This document shows positions 1 through 7,389 of a stretch of 46,867 nucleotides of DNA, piece by piece. This DNA comes from an uncultured archaeon (GTDB lineage Archaea; Thermoproteota; Bathyarchaeia; 40CM-2-53-6; CALIRQ01). Position numbers and translations under genes: made by a program. The number at the start of each line of letters is the position of its first letter. The first letter of the stretch is position 1. The notes beneath the pieces were generated by a model that worked only from the letters and a program-made list of their open reading frames with translations, searched no databases and had not been told where the DNA came from. Location: contig CALIRQ010000006.1 of the NCBI GenBank assembly GCA_938042195.1, forward strand, positions 1 through 46,867, in the 5' to 3' direction.

Positions 1-35
1 AAGGCATTCGCCGGGTAGCCCCGCGAGGCCCGAAG

Positions 36-46
36 GATTATTTAAG
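36..46 (+). promoter_or_regulatory. TATA-like box of the MNT/HEPN operon
   Basis: The AT-rich string gattatttaag stands out in GC-rich sequence about 30 bases before the TTG start at 76, the spacing expected for an archaeal TATA box with a very short leader. Function is inferred from position and composition only. Confidence 0.45.
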
Positions 47-75
47 GGCGCTATGCATCGCTTAAGCGATGCGCT

Positions 76-570
76 TTGCTTCCCGAGCCCTATGGGGCTT
101 TGTTGGATGCGCTCCTCCGGGCCTTGAGGGAGGAGCTCGGGGATCGCCTCGTCACGCTCGCGGTCTTCGGCTCGGTGGCCCGCGGGGAGGCGCGCCGCGA
201 CGGCGATGTGGACCTGCTCATCGTGGCGAGGGGCCTGCCCAAGGGGAGGCTGGGGAGGCAGGAGGCCTTCATGAGGGCCGAGGCCAAGGTGGAGCGCCTC
301 ATGGAGGGGCTCGCCGCTGAGGGCTTTCACGTGGACTTCTCCCCCGTACTGAAGACGCCCGAGGAGGCCGCCGGGCTCTCCCCCCTTTACCTCGATATGG
401 TCGACGACGCCGTGATACTTTACGACGAGCGGGGGTTCTTCGCGGGCGTCCTCGAGAGGCTCCGCCGAAGGCTGGGGGAGCTCGGCGCCAAGAAGGTGAG
501 GGCCGGGAGGAGGTGGTATTGGGTCCTGAAGGAGCCCTATAGGCCCGGGGAGGAGATAATCATTGAATAA
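76..570 (+). CDS. MNT-type nucleotidyltransferase domain protein
   Basis: Minimal nucleotidyltransferase of 164 residues. The signature is visible around residues 31-49: FGSVARGEARRDGDVDLLIV, that is GS-x-A-R-G followed by D-x-D, the metal-binding pair of the pol-beta superfamily. The start is a TTG at 76; the ATG at 69 is in another frame and soon stops. The gene overlaps the next one, a HEPN-domain gene, by 8 bases. In known MNT/HEPN pairs the MNT protein acts as antitoxin by modifying or holding its HEPN partner; that role is inferred here from pairing. The C-terminal 60 residues, rich in Arg and Glu, are less typical. The domain call is secure and the biological role is not. Confidence 0.85.
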   Translation: MLPEPYGALLDALLRALREELGDRLVTLAVFGSVARGEARRDGDVDLLIVARGLPKGRLGRQEAFMRAEAKVERLMEGLAAEGFHVDFSPVLKTPEEAAGLSPLYLDMVDDAVILYDERGFFAGVLERLRRRLGELGAKKVRAGRRWYWVLKEPYRPGEEIIIE

Positions 571-988
571 CATTGATATGGCCAGGTCCTACCTCAAGCA
601 ATCGGGGGAAAGGCTCAAGCACGCCAAGGAGGCATTGGAGGGCGGCAATTACGCGTACGTCATCCGCCAGAGCCAAGAGGCCGTAGAGCTATCGCTTAAA
701 GCCGCCTTGCGCTTGGTGGGGGTGGAGCCGCCCAAGTGGCACGACGTGGGCCCGTTGCTCAAGCGCTGCGAGGGGAGGTTCCCCGAGTGGTTCAGACCCC
801 TCATACCCCCTCTGGCCGCGATCTCGAGGAAGCTGAGGCGCGAGAGGGAGCCGAGCCTATATGGGGACGAGGAGACCGGGGCCCCGCCGGAGGAGCTCTA
901 TACGGGGGATGATGCCCTCGAGGCCTTGGAGGGCGCCGGGAGGGCCCACGAGGCCTGCAAAAGGCTCTTTGAGGAGCTGCAAAGGTAG
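563..988 (+). CDS. HEPN domain protein, partner of the MNT protein
   Basis: A 141-residue all-helical protein. The N-terminal half has the HEPN look: ARSYLKQSGERLKHAKEAL, then a helix around residues 35-55 with RQSQEAVELSLKAAL. The second half has RKLRREREPSLYGDE near residues 90-104, a form common in archaeal HEPN proteins. I do not see the R-x4-6-H pair of nuclease-active HEPN toxins, so it may not be an RNase. It starts with TTG at 563, inside the end of the MNT gene, so the two are probably translationally coupled. It could be a toxin-antitoxin unit or a housekeeping MNT/HEPN complex; the sequence does not decide. Confidence 0.8.
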   Translation: MNNIDMARSYLKQSGERLKHAKEALEGGNYAYVIRQSQEAVELSLKAALRLVGVEPPKWHDVGPLLKRCEGRFPEWFRPLIPPLAAISRKLRREREPSLYGDEETGAPPEELYTGDDALEALEGAGRAHEACKRLFEELQR

Positions 989-1308
989 AAGGGGGGACCA
1001 TCCAAGGCCCATCGGCCGCGGATCCAGAAGCGAATTTTTCCGCCATGTCAATGAACTTTTTCAAATGGGCCCCCGCCATCTCTTCGTTATAGCGCGATGC
1101 GCAAATGGCATCATCCCTCCTGAATTTCGCGAGCTTGATGAAGCCGAGGTACTCGCGAGCCATCTCGCCTTTCTTAACGAAGCCTCATCGCGGACTTATT
1201 CGCGACGAGTTCGATTGATTTTGCATTTATGAAATTTTATCTTTGTAAAGCGGGACAGACGAGCCGATCATCCGCGGCCGAAGCCCGCGGATCGAAGGGC
1301 GGTCGGGC
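989..1308. other. Intergenic gap, no convincing gene
   Basis: About 320 bases between the HEPN gene and the surface-protein gene. A minus-strand open frame from 1163 reads into the HEPN gene and has no recognisable family. An AT-rich patch near 1220-1250 could be a promoter in either direction. I see nothing else. Confidence 0.4.
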
Positions 1309-1868
1309 TCAAGCGCTCGTTATGGTTATGCTGCCCCTTACGTATTTATTTGGAATGTGGCCCAAGGCATATGGATTACCAATGAATATGCTCACGGTCC
1401 CCCCTTCAGCAACGAACTCGTGATCGATCTCGCATCCGACCAGCTCGGCGATGATGGTGCCATCTCCATAACTGATTACCACCTTTATCCGCTCCGGCAT
1501 ATCCCTAATGGACCAATGGTATCCCCGGAGTTGGATGCGGATGCGATCGCCCGCTTCCGCATCGTAGCTGAGCGTCGCCCCGCGCCCCGGCCGGATCTCG
1601 ACGGCTACCTCATAGGCCCTGATCCGGGGCGCCGTGGTCTCCGATGCGATCGCGGTCGCGGTCGCGGCCGTAGCGGTCGCCGTGGTGGCCTTGGTGGCCG
1701 GCGGCTCGAGGGGCTTCGTCGTTGGGATCGCCGCGGTTATGGCCGTGGTTGCGACCTGGGGGCCTCCCGGCCCCTCTCCATCGAAACGTAGAGGAGGCCG
1801 AGGCCGGAGGCCAGGAGGATTGCCGCGAGGCCCAGCAATAGGGCGGTCCTGAGGCGCCCGCCGCTCAT
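1309..1868 (-). CDS. Membrane-anchored GOLD-like surface protein, frameshifted
   Basis: The N-terminus and the body lie in different frames. ATG at 1868 opens MSGGRLRTALLLGLAAIL, a charged n-region plus hydrophobic segment ending near residue 33. This frame stops soon after. The body lies in the neighbouring frame: a Thr/Ala-rich linker, then a compact beta-rich domain of about 110 residues ending at 1309. One extra G in the five-G run at 1758-1762 would join the two into a protein of about 187 residues. The C-terminal domain resembles archaeal GOLD/emp24-like exported domains, but this is weak. The Thr-rich linker is typical of glycosylated archaeal surface proteins. Either the base is missing from the assembly or the gene is broken. 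A single frame starting at 1896 would lose the signal segment and is less likely. Confidence 0.6.
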
Positions 1869-1981
1869 CGCGATCCCCCTGGCGCCAAAGGGCCATATAG
1901 GCTGCTCAAGCCGATCCGGAGCGTATATCCCAGGGGCTTAAAAAGCTATGGATCGATCGGGCCGCATGGAGCCGCCCGGGC

Positions 1982-2176
1982 TCATACCTCCTGGATGGGG
2001 CATTTCAAGCCCTTCAGGACCTCCTCGGCCCTCTCCACATCGAGCCTTATGGTATAAAGCTTCCTTGGAAGCCTGAGCTTCAACTTCACCGCGCCCTCCG
2101 ATCGCTTCACCCTGCATTCCGTAGCCCTCTCGGAGAGGCGCAGGAACTCCTCGATATCGAAGACCTCCTCGGGCAA
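1982..2176 (-). CDS. rpl38e: Large ribosomal subunit protein eL38 (L38e)
   Basis: A 64-residue basic protein that lines up with L38e: EEVFDIEEFLRL at the N-terminus, then CRVKRSEGAVKLKLRL, then KLYTIRLDVERAEEVLKGL. L38e is a small protein of the eukaryotic large subunit that among archaea is found mainly in the TACK and Asgard groups, so it is a useful lineage marker. The frame stays open to 2203 with upstream Met codons, but a TATA-like box at 2208-2215 puts the transcript start near 2186. The TTG at 2176, giving M-P-E-E-V-F-D, therefore fits both the promoter and the family. Its promoter is back to back with that of the Lrp-type gene. Confidence 0.8.
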   Translation of the reverse strand: MPEEVFDIEEFLRLSERATECRVKRSEGAVKLKLRLPRKLYTIRLDVERAEEVLKGLKCPIQEV

Positions 2177-2207
2177 TCCGGATCCCGCCGGCATAGGCAT
2201 CATGGGC

Positions 2208-2215
2208 CTTAAAAA
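2208..2215 (-). promoter_or_regulatory. TATA-like box of rpl38e
   Basis: On the minus strand the sequence reads GGTTTTTAAGG. A start of transcription about 25 bases downstream falls near 2186, which supports the TTG start of rpl38e at 2176. Confidence 0.45.
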
Positions 2216-2240
2216 CCTTAGCCGGCCTCCCCAAAAAGCG

Positions 2241-2248
2241 TTTTAAAT
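2241..2248 (+). promoter_or_regulatory. TATA-like box of the Lrp-type gene
   Basis: TTTTAAAT lies about 35 bases ahead of the TTG at 2279. It diverges from the rpl38e promoter about 30 bases away, so one intergenic stretch serves both genes. Confidence 0.45.
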
Positions 2249-2278
2249 CCCTCCGCGGCTAAGGGCTGGTCGATTGAG

Positions 2279-2509
2279 TTGCCGATCGTAGCGTATCTAT
2301 TGATCGTGGCGGAGGTCGGGAGGGAATACGACATAGCCAACCGGATAAGGGGCATGGGGGGCGTAACGGAGGCGAGGATCGTATACGGGGAGTTCGACAT
2401 AGTGGCCAGGCTCGAGGTCCCGGACCTATCGGCCCTCGATGCCATAGTCACCGGGATGAGGGGAATACCGGGCATAATAAAGACCTCAACGCTTATCGCT
2501 TCCCCATAG
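2279..2509 (+). CDS. Lrp/AsnC ligand-binding (RAM) domain protein, stand-alone
   Basis: A 76-residue protein consisting only of the alpha/beta RAM domain of Lrp/AsnC regulators: MPIVAYLLIVAEVGREYDIA, then GVTEARIVYGEFDIVARLEV, then a closing strand GIIKTSTLIA. It lacks the helix-turn-helix, so it cannot bind DNA in the usual way. Stand-alone RAM proteins are common in archaea and are thought to sense amino acids or to mix with full-length Lrp subunits; that is family knowledge, not visible here. The start is TTG. It sits between ribosomal and tRNA genes with its own promoter. Confidence 0.85.
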   Translation: MPIVAYLLIVAEVGREYDIANRIRGMGGVTEARIVYGEFDIVARLEVPDLSALDAIVTGMRGIPGIIKTSTLIASP

Positions 2510-2517
2510 CCGGGGCA

Positions 2518-2528
2518 AATTTTAAAAT
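2518..2528 (+). promoter_or_regulatory. TATA box of the CAT-anticodon tRNA gene
   Basis: AAATTTTAAAA lies about 30 bases ahead of the tRNA 5' end at 2556, the usual archaeal spacing. Confidence 0.5.
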
Positions 2529-2555
2529 TCGGCTGGAGGTACCTAGGGCGCATGC

Positions 2556-2672
2556 GGGCCCGTAGCTCAGCCAGATCGAGGCGGGATCGATCCTGAAGAG
2601 GTTAGAGCAGCAGGCTCATAGCCCCGGTTCGGGGAAACCTGCTGGTCGCCGGTTCGAATCCGGCCGGGCCCA
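2556..2672 (+). tRNA. tRNA with CAT anticodon (Ile2 or elongator Met), two introns
   Basis: The acceptor stem GGGCCCG (2556-2562) pairs with CGGGCCC (2665-2671), with A as discriminator and no encoded CCA. The D stem is GCTC/GAGC, the anticodon stem GCAGG/CCTGC, and the T arm GCCGG-TTCGAAT-CCGGC. The D loop is split by about 26 bases (2575-2600) that fold on GATCGA/TCGATC. The anticodon loop CTCATA-A is split after position 37 by 16 bases (2621-2636) with a CCCCG-GTT-CGGGG hairpin. Removing both leaves a normal 75-nt tRNA. The acceptor stem resembles archaeal isoleucine tRNAs, so this may be the CAU isoleucine tRNA that needs agmatidine; it does not look like the initiator. Exact splice points may shift by a base or two. 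Confidence 0.88.
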
Positions 2673-2715
2673 TCCAATGCCATCGGCCATGCGGGCGGCC
2701 CATGGATCGCTAAGG

Positions 2716-2722
2716 TTTATTA
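2716..2722 (+). promoter_or_regulatory. TATA-like box of tRNA-Asn
   Basis: TTTATTA lies about 38 bases ahead of the tRNA-Asn 5' end. Confidence 0.4.
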
Positions 2723-2757
2723 ATTCGGCTCCAGCCCTTCAGATCGCCGCCGTGGGA

Positions 2758-2911
2758 GCCGCCGTACCCATGGGCCAAGGCCCGATGGGCGAGAGCTCAG
2801 CGGTAGAGCAGCGGACCCGCGCTCGAGCGGGGCTGAGGCTGTTAAGGGAGGCCTTAGGCCCGCCCCGCTGGGACCCGTTGGTCAGGGGTTCGAATCCTCT
2901 CGGCGGCGCCA
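2758..2911 (+). tRNA. tRNA-Asn (GTT) with three introns and encoded CCA
   Basis: The acceptor stem GCCGCCG (2758-2764) pairs with CGGCGGC (2901-2907). Discriminator G and an encoded CCA (2909-2911) follow. The D arm GCTCAGCGGTAGAGC is at 2795-2809, and the T arm AGGGG-TTCGAAT-CCTCT at 2884-2900. Three inserts must be removed. The first, 2767-2794, lies between positions 9 and 10, with stems CCCAT/ATGGG and GGGCC/GGCCC. The second, 2815-2837, lies inside the anticodon stem and folds CCCGC/GCGGG. The third, 2846-2873, lies at or next to position 37/38. The result is a 72-nt tRNA with anticodon stem GCGGG/CCCGT and loop CTGTTAA, plus CCA. All other arms pair correctly, which supports the reading. 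Splice points are uncertain by a base or two. Confidence 0.85.
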
Positions 2912-2993
2912 TTTCCCATCCCTCCAAGCCTTGGGCCCTGGGGGAGGGCCGCCCCCGATGCGGATGGGGATGCCGCGCGCCAAGGCTGGGAAT

Positions 2994-3003
2994 GATTTAT
3001 AAG
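2994..3003 (+). promoter_or_regulatory. TATA box of the retropepsin-like gene
   Basis: GATTTATAAG stands about 50 bases ahead of the ATG at 3054, implying a leader of roughly 25 bases. Confidence 0.5.
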
Positions 3004-3053
3004 ACTTCCCCATGGGATGGGCTCAGGAGCGCGATCCCGCGGAGATGCCATAA

Positions 3054-3422
3054 ATGGGTTACGTAAGGGTTAGGGCTAGGCTTTGGAACGTTGAAGCGGG
3101 CGGAGCCGTTAAGGAGGTGGAGCTGTTGGCGGATACCGGAGCAATCTACAGCGCGCTGCCGAGGAGCGTCTTGGAGGAGCTGGGAATTAAGCCCATGGGC
3201 AGGAGGAGGTTCAGGCTTGCGAACAATCAAGTGCTCGAGAGGGATGTGGGGATCGTTGGGATCGAGGTCGAGGGGCTCAAGACCCATACGATCGCCATAT
3301 TCGGAGACGAAGGGGTCTTCCTCCTCGGGGTCGTCACGTTGGAGGAGCTGGGACTTCAAGTGGATCCGGTCCAGGGGGAGCTCAAGCCCCTTGAGCTATT
3401 ATTGATGAGCCTTTTAGGATAG
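3054..3422 (+). CDS. Retropepsin-like (clan AA) aspartic protease family protein
   Basis: A 122-residue protein with one retropepsin-type fold. It has the catalytic motif LLADTGAIYSALP (DTG at about residues 27-29), then LANNQVLERDVGIVGIEVEG, and a late hydrophobic-Gly strand FLLGVVTLEELGLQVDP that matches the second half of the fold. Such small proteins work as homodimers, each giving one Asp. Archaeal members are widespread but their substrates are largely unknown. The gene stands alone with its own TATA box after the tRNA genes. The family call is firm; protease activity is inferred from the intact D-T-G. Confidence 0.85.
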   Translation: MGYVRVRARLWNVEAGGAVKEVELLADTGAIYSALPRSVLEELGIKPMGRRRFRLANNQVLERDVGIVGIEVEGLKTHTIAIFGDEGVFLLGVVTLEELGLQVDPVQGELKPLELLLMSLLG

Positions 3423-4276
3423 CCGCGGGGCCCCTCCCCCCAGCCCCTCCGGCTGAGGCCGTCCAATCCCGGCCCATCCGCGTTGGGCGGCATGAGCCCC
3501 GCCCAGTCCGCCATCAAAATCTTCAGCGGGAAGATGATTCCGTTTGGATTTTAGGATGACTTCCACGATCCACGGTTTTGGGCTTCCTTCCGGCGGCATC
3601 CGCAGTTGCGCGAATGGGTCTTTCAATAGGCGGGGGCTTTGCCATATGGATCAGCGTAGTGGCGATCGAAACCGGCAGGGCGTCCGTTTACTCCCTCGAG
3701 GCCGCTTCCATATCCTCCTTTAGATCCTTTTTGGGCGTATTGGAATCGTATTCCCATCCCCCGCCGCCGGTTCCTCTACCCCCCGAGCGTAACGCCTGCA
3801 AGCCCAGCCGCGCGCCAAAATACCGTACTTAGCCTCGAGGCCCTTCCCACCCCTCATCGTTGAATCGCCCTCGCCAAAAGTTTCCGCGCCATCGCGCTCG
3901 ATCCGCTCCTCCAACGCTGTAGGGGATGAGGATTGGCGGCGTAGGGGCAAAGGCGGGGTTCTGGAGGGCCTTACCAAGGCATGGGGCTCGCTGCGCATTG
4001 GGGATCCATGGGATTGGGCGGCGGGGATAATTAAGAAGGGGACTGTTTTGACATATGAATGGAAACGGATTGGGCTTACCGATGATTAATCTTTGGGAAT
4101 GAATTGAGCTCAGCGAAAAAATATTTTTGATATTAACGATAATAAGTTGGTTCCCCTTTATCCCATGCGTAATCCAGCAGCCGATTCCAGCGCTTCGGCA
4201 AGCGAAACGCGATCCCCCGCCCCTCGGCTCCGCTGGGGTTTCGGGGGCATGGCAAAAAAGGGGAGGGGAAGGGGGT
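3423..4276. other. 854-base gap without a recognisable gene
   Basis: The short open frames on both strands show no family resemblance and have proline/arginine-rich compositions typical of antisense or non-coding GC-rich sequence. The right end, roughly 4020-4145, is AT-rich. A T-run read on the minus strand near 4116-4121 could end the symporter transcript. Otherwise I see nothing supportable. Confidence 0.4.
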
Positions 4277-5746
4277 TCAGGCGGATAGGATCCGCCTTAT
4301 CGTCTCCTCGGATGGCGGCTTGGTGGCCAAGCTCACCGGCACGGTGACAAGGAAGTTGGCGAAGAGGCCCCATATGCCCGAGTGGATCTGCAGCGGATCG
4401 GGCCAGACGAACGTCGTCAGCAATACCACGATCACGCCGGCCACTATGCCGGCGAAGACGCCGGCCTTGGTGACCCTTCTCCACGTGATGCCGAACACCC
4501 ATCCCGGGAAGAATTGTACGACGCCGCTATAGGCCACCAGGAGGAGGTAGACGAGCAAATGCGGATAGTAGAGGGCCAAGAACAGGCATATTACCGTGAA
4601 GATTATGGACAGCGCCCGCGCGGTCCAAGCCGTGGCCATTTCGCTGGCCTTCGGCCATATCCCCCTTTGGATCAAGTTCCTCGCCACGAGGCCCGATTCG
4701 CATTGGATCAGCCCGGCGCCGGTCGATATGGCCGCCGCGAGCCCCCCGGCTCCGACGAGGCCGACGATCCAGGGATTGAAGAAGTATTTCACCGATTCTA
4801 TGACGGCGTAGTCCGCGGCGGGCAGCTTATAGCCCGTTATGCCCGGGAATAGGATTATCGCCGCGAAGCCCACCAGTACGATGGGGAAGGAGAGGATCGA
4901 GTACCAGGACATCCAAGCGCAGGTCCGCATTATGTCCTTCTCCTGCTTCGCCGAATAGCCCCTTTGGACCAGGTGCGGGAACATCCAAAAGCCGAGCGTC
5001 GTGAGGAGCAGGCTCGACATATACCAGGGGAGGCCGTGGATGCCCCTGGCCCCCGGCAAGAGCAGGTGCTTGGGGCTCGTCTCGAGGACCTTCCTGAAGA
5101 GGGGCTCGATCCCTCCGAATGCCGCGAAGACGACTCCTATGGCGACGAAGGCGGCGATGAACATTAGGATGCCCTGCAGGAAGTTCGTCCAAGCTATGCC
5201 CCTATAGCCGCCGATGAATATGAATATGGCCGTGCAGATGAAGGCTATGAGTATCGCGGGCGTGCGGGAGATCGCGCCGTAGCTCCCGACCTCCACGATT
5301 ATGCCCGTGCCCAAGATCTGGAGCTGGATGTAGGGCAATAGGAAGAATATGCTGACCAAGGCGACCAATACGCCCAAGGCCTTGCTCTCATATCGGTCGA
5401 TGAAGAAATCCGGCTCGGTCAAATAGCCGAACTTCTTCCCCAGCCTATTGTAATAGGCGGTGAGGAGGAAGCCGGTGGAGTAGGCCGTGACGAAGTACGC
5501 GGGCGCATAAAGGATGGATGCCCCGTGCGTCACCGCCCAACCCGCTAGGCCCAGGAACGTGAAGGCGCTGTAGATCTCCGCCGCGACGGCGAAGTAGAGT
5601 ATTAGGAACGATATGCCCCTCTCCGCCACCATCCATTCCGCGAGGCTGAACTTCTTCAGGACCCCGGCCATTATGCCCACTATGGTCGAGATTATCAGCC
5701 AACCGAAGATTATCGCTAGCGATATCGTCCCCGGAGGAAGCTCCAT
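4277..5746 (-). CDS. Sodium:solute symporter (SSS family) permease
   Basis: A 489-residue polytopic membrane protein with about thirteen hydrophobic segments. Family features include the N-terminal SLAEWMVAERG stretch after the first helix, AEIYSAFTFLGLAGWA with helix-breaking residues, and GAGGLAAAISTGAGLIQ in the second half, a typical SSS sodium-site region. SSS carriers import sugars, amino or organic acids or vitamins with Na+; the substrate cannot be read from sequence. The gene starts two bases after the stop of a small DUF3311 membrane protein. That pairing is well known for one SSS subgroup, and the small protein is probably a subunit or stability factor. Confidence 0.92.
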   Translation of the reverse strand: MELPPGTISLAIIFGWLIISTIVGIMAGVLKKFSLAEWMVAERGISFLILYFAVAAEIYSAFTFLGLAGWAVTHGASILYAPAYFVTAYSTGFLLTAYYNRLGKKFGYLTEPDFFIDRYESKALGVLVALVSIFFLLPYIQLQILGTGIIVEVGSYGAISRTPAILIAFICTAIFIFIGGYRGIAWTNFLQGILMFIAAFVAIGVVFAAFGGIEPLFRKVLETSPKHLLLPGARGIHGLPWYMSSLLLTTLGFWMFPHLVQRGYSAKQEKDIMRTCAWMSWYSILSFPIVLVGFAAIILFPGITGYKLPAADYAVIESVKYFFNPWIVGLVGAGGLAAAISTGAGLIQCESGLVARNLIQRGIWPKASEMATAWTARALSIIFTVICLFLALYYPHLLVYLLLVAYSGVVQFFPGWVFGITWRRVTKAGVFAGIVAGVIVVLLTTFVWPDPLQIHSGIWGLFANFLVTVPVSLATKPPSEETIRRILSA

Positions 5747-5748
5747 CG

Positions 5749-5958
5749 CTATCCACCCCTCGTCCTAACGAGGTAAGCCGCCGTTAGGAACAATGGGCCT
5801 ATTATCAGCCAAGCCAAGTGCCAAAAGAAGAAGAAAGGCATCCCTAGGACCCAAGGCTCAATTCTGTTGACGAATGGCGCGCCGAGGATCAGGACGATTG
5901 GCGGTATTGCCGCTATTATCACCGCTTTCTTCTCCCTTGACATGCCCTTCCTTTCCAT
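5749..5958 (-). CDS. DUF3311 small membrane protein, symporter partner
   Basis: A protein of about 69 residues with two membrane helices. Its core PFVNRIEPWVLGMPFFFFWH is the DUF3311 signature, followed by a second helix LAWLIIGPLFLTAAYLV and a charged end. It precedes the SSS permease by two bases, so the two are co-transcribed. The start is uncertain: TTG at 5970, ATG at 5958 and ATG at 5943 are all in frame and all lie downstream of the TATA box. I chose the first ATG. Its function is inferred only from association with SSS-type carriers. Confidence 0.8.
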   Translation of the reverse strand: MERKGMSREKKAVIIAAIPPIVLILGAPFVNRIEPWVLGMPFFFFWHLAWLIIGPLFLTAAYLVRTRGG

Positions 5959-6005
5959 GGATCCCACCAAGGGTTAGTTCATTTTCAAATAGAAATTTTC
6001 CATTG

Positions 6006-6020
6006 AATTTATAACTCTTT
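6006..6020 (-). promoter_or_regulatory. TATA box of the symporter operon
   Basis: The minus strand reads GAGTTATAAATTC, about 25 bases ahead of the expected transcript start near 5984 and a little upstream of the DUF3311 start codons. Confidence 0.5.
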
Positions 6021-6228
6021 CGATACCCTTTAGATCCCTATTTGACTTCGTTGGTGCATGGAAGCCCATTTATTTACGGATTGGCTCCCTCCGAGAAGCG
6101 CCTCCAGCCATGCCCGAGGACCTTCGAGCGCGCCCCTGGGGGCCTCGGGCCTGTGAAGGGCCCTTCCATCGGCTCCCCAGCTACCGCTGGGCTTCCCCGC
6201 TGAATAAAAAATGGAGGGCTCGGCGGGC

Positions 6229-7389
6229 CTACGCCAAGACCCTCTTCAGGAAGGTCGAGTAAACGGATATGGCGTCGAGGATCTGCTTCTTCTCAACGAA
6301 CTCATTGGCGGTATGGGCCTGCGCTATATCCCCCGGCCCCACCAGGACCGATGGGATCTTCGCATCGACGGCGGTGAAGCGGGCGTCCGTGAACCCCGTC
6401 AGGCCCGTTATATCGGGCCTCCTGCCCAGCGCCTCCTCCACCGCACCCACGGCCATCTTCACCAATGGCGCGTCCTCCGGCAACTCGAAGGGGTCGGCGA
6501 AGAGGAGGTCCTCGATCCTGTAGTCGACCAAGGGATCCTGGGCCCTCACGGCCTTGAGGGCGGATTCTATCTCCCCCTTCACCTCGCCCGGATCCTCGGC
6601 GGGCAGCATCCTCCTATCCACCAATATCTCGCAATAATCCGGGACGACGTTGATCTTCGTCCCGCCGGATATGACGCCTATGTTTATCGTCGGCCTCCCG
6701 AGGATCCTATGCTCCTTCTCGAACCTTATGGATTGGAGGGCGGAGATTATCTTCGCCATCTTCTCTATGGCGTTTATCCCGCGCTCGGGCGTGCTCCCGT
6801 GCGCCGCCTTGCCCTTCACGCTTATCTTCGACCAATATACGCCCTTCTCGCATCTGCAAACGTTCAGCCTCGTGGGCTCCCCGGAGAGGCAATAATCCGC
6901 CCGGAGGCCCTCCTTGCGCACCAAGTAGCCCAAGCCGTCCAATCCGCCGGTCTCCTCGTCAACGGTGGCCGTGAAGATCAAGGACCCCTTGAGGGCCACG
7001 CCCTCATCGGAGATCTTCTTGACGGCGGCTATCATGGCGGCTAGGGCGCCCTTCATGTCCGCCGTTCCCCTGCCGTAGATCCTCCCCTCCTTCTCCACCG
7101 CCTTGAAGGGATCCGTCTCCCAGCCCATCCCGGGCGGGACGACGTCGACGTGGCCGTTGAAGAGGAGCTCGGGCTTCCCCTCGCCCAATACCCCTATCAG
7201 GTTCGGCTTCCCCTTAACGCCTTCCACAATCCTGGTCTTGAATCCGAGCTCCTTAAGGGCCGATTCTAGCCTATGGCAGATCTCATCGTATTTCTCGCCG
7301 GGGGGGTTAACGGATGGAATGGCTATGAGGTCCGAAAGCAACGAAAGGGCGTAATCCTCTATTCCGCCACCCTTCGGCATAGAACTCAT
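6229..7389 (-). CDS. M20 family deacylase (ArgE/DapE-like)
   Basis: A 386-residue zinc-dependent amidohydrolase. It shows the family's metal-site blocks: LLFNGHVDVVPPG (first His and Asp), YGRGTADMKGALAAM (bridging Asp), TATVDEETGG (catalytic Glu-Glu) and a late AQAHTANEFV with the last His. The dimerisation lid starts near KGKAAHGSTPERG. Members remove acyl groups from N-acetylornithine, N-succinyl-diaminopimelate or related amino acids; the substrate is not clear. The start codon overlaps the nrdG stop as ATGA, so it is the last gene of the nrdD-nrdG operon. That location is unusual and gives no hint of an arginine or lysine pathway. Confidence 0.9.
   Translation of the reverse strand: MSSMPKGGGIEDYALSLLSDLIAIPSVNPPGEKYDEICHRLESALKELGFKTRIVEGVKGKPNLIGVLGEGKPELLFNGHVDVVPPGMGWETDPFKAVEKEGRIYGRGTADMKGALAAMIAAVKKISDEGVALKGSLIFTATVDEETGGLDGLGYLVRKEGLRADYCLSGEPTRLNVCRCEKGVYWSKISVKGKAAHGSTPERGINAIEKMAKIISALQSIRFEKEHRILGRPTINIGVISGGTKINVVPDYCEILVDRRMLPAEDPGEVKGEIESALKAVRAQDPLVDYRIEDLLFADPFELPEDAPLVKMAVGAVEEALGRRPDITGLTGFTDARFTAVDAKIPSVLVGPGDIAQAHTANEFVEKKQILDAISVYSTFLKRVLA

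Noticed and set aside
801-1163. Minus-strand open frame opening MAREYLGFIKLAKFRRDD
   Set aside because: It runs antisense into the HEPN gene, its second half is Arg/Pro-rich shadow sequence, and no family is recognised.
1634-1852. Plus-strand Val/Ala-rich frame resembling a membrane protein
   Set aside because: It is the complement of the Thr/Ala-rich linker of the minus-strand surface protein.
3414-3998. Several short open frames on both strands in the gap before the symporter
   Set aside because: No motif, no promoter in the right place, and composition typical of non-coding GC-rich DNA.
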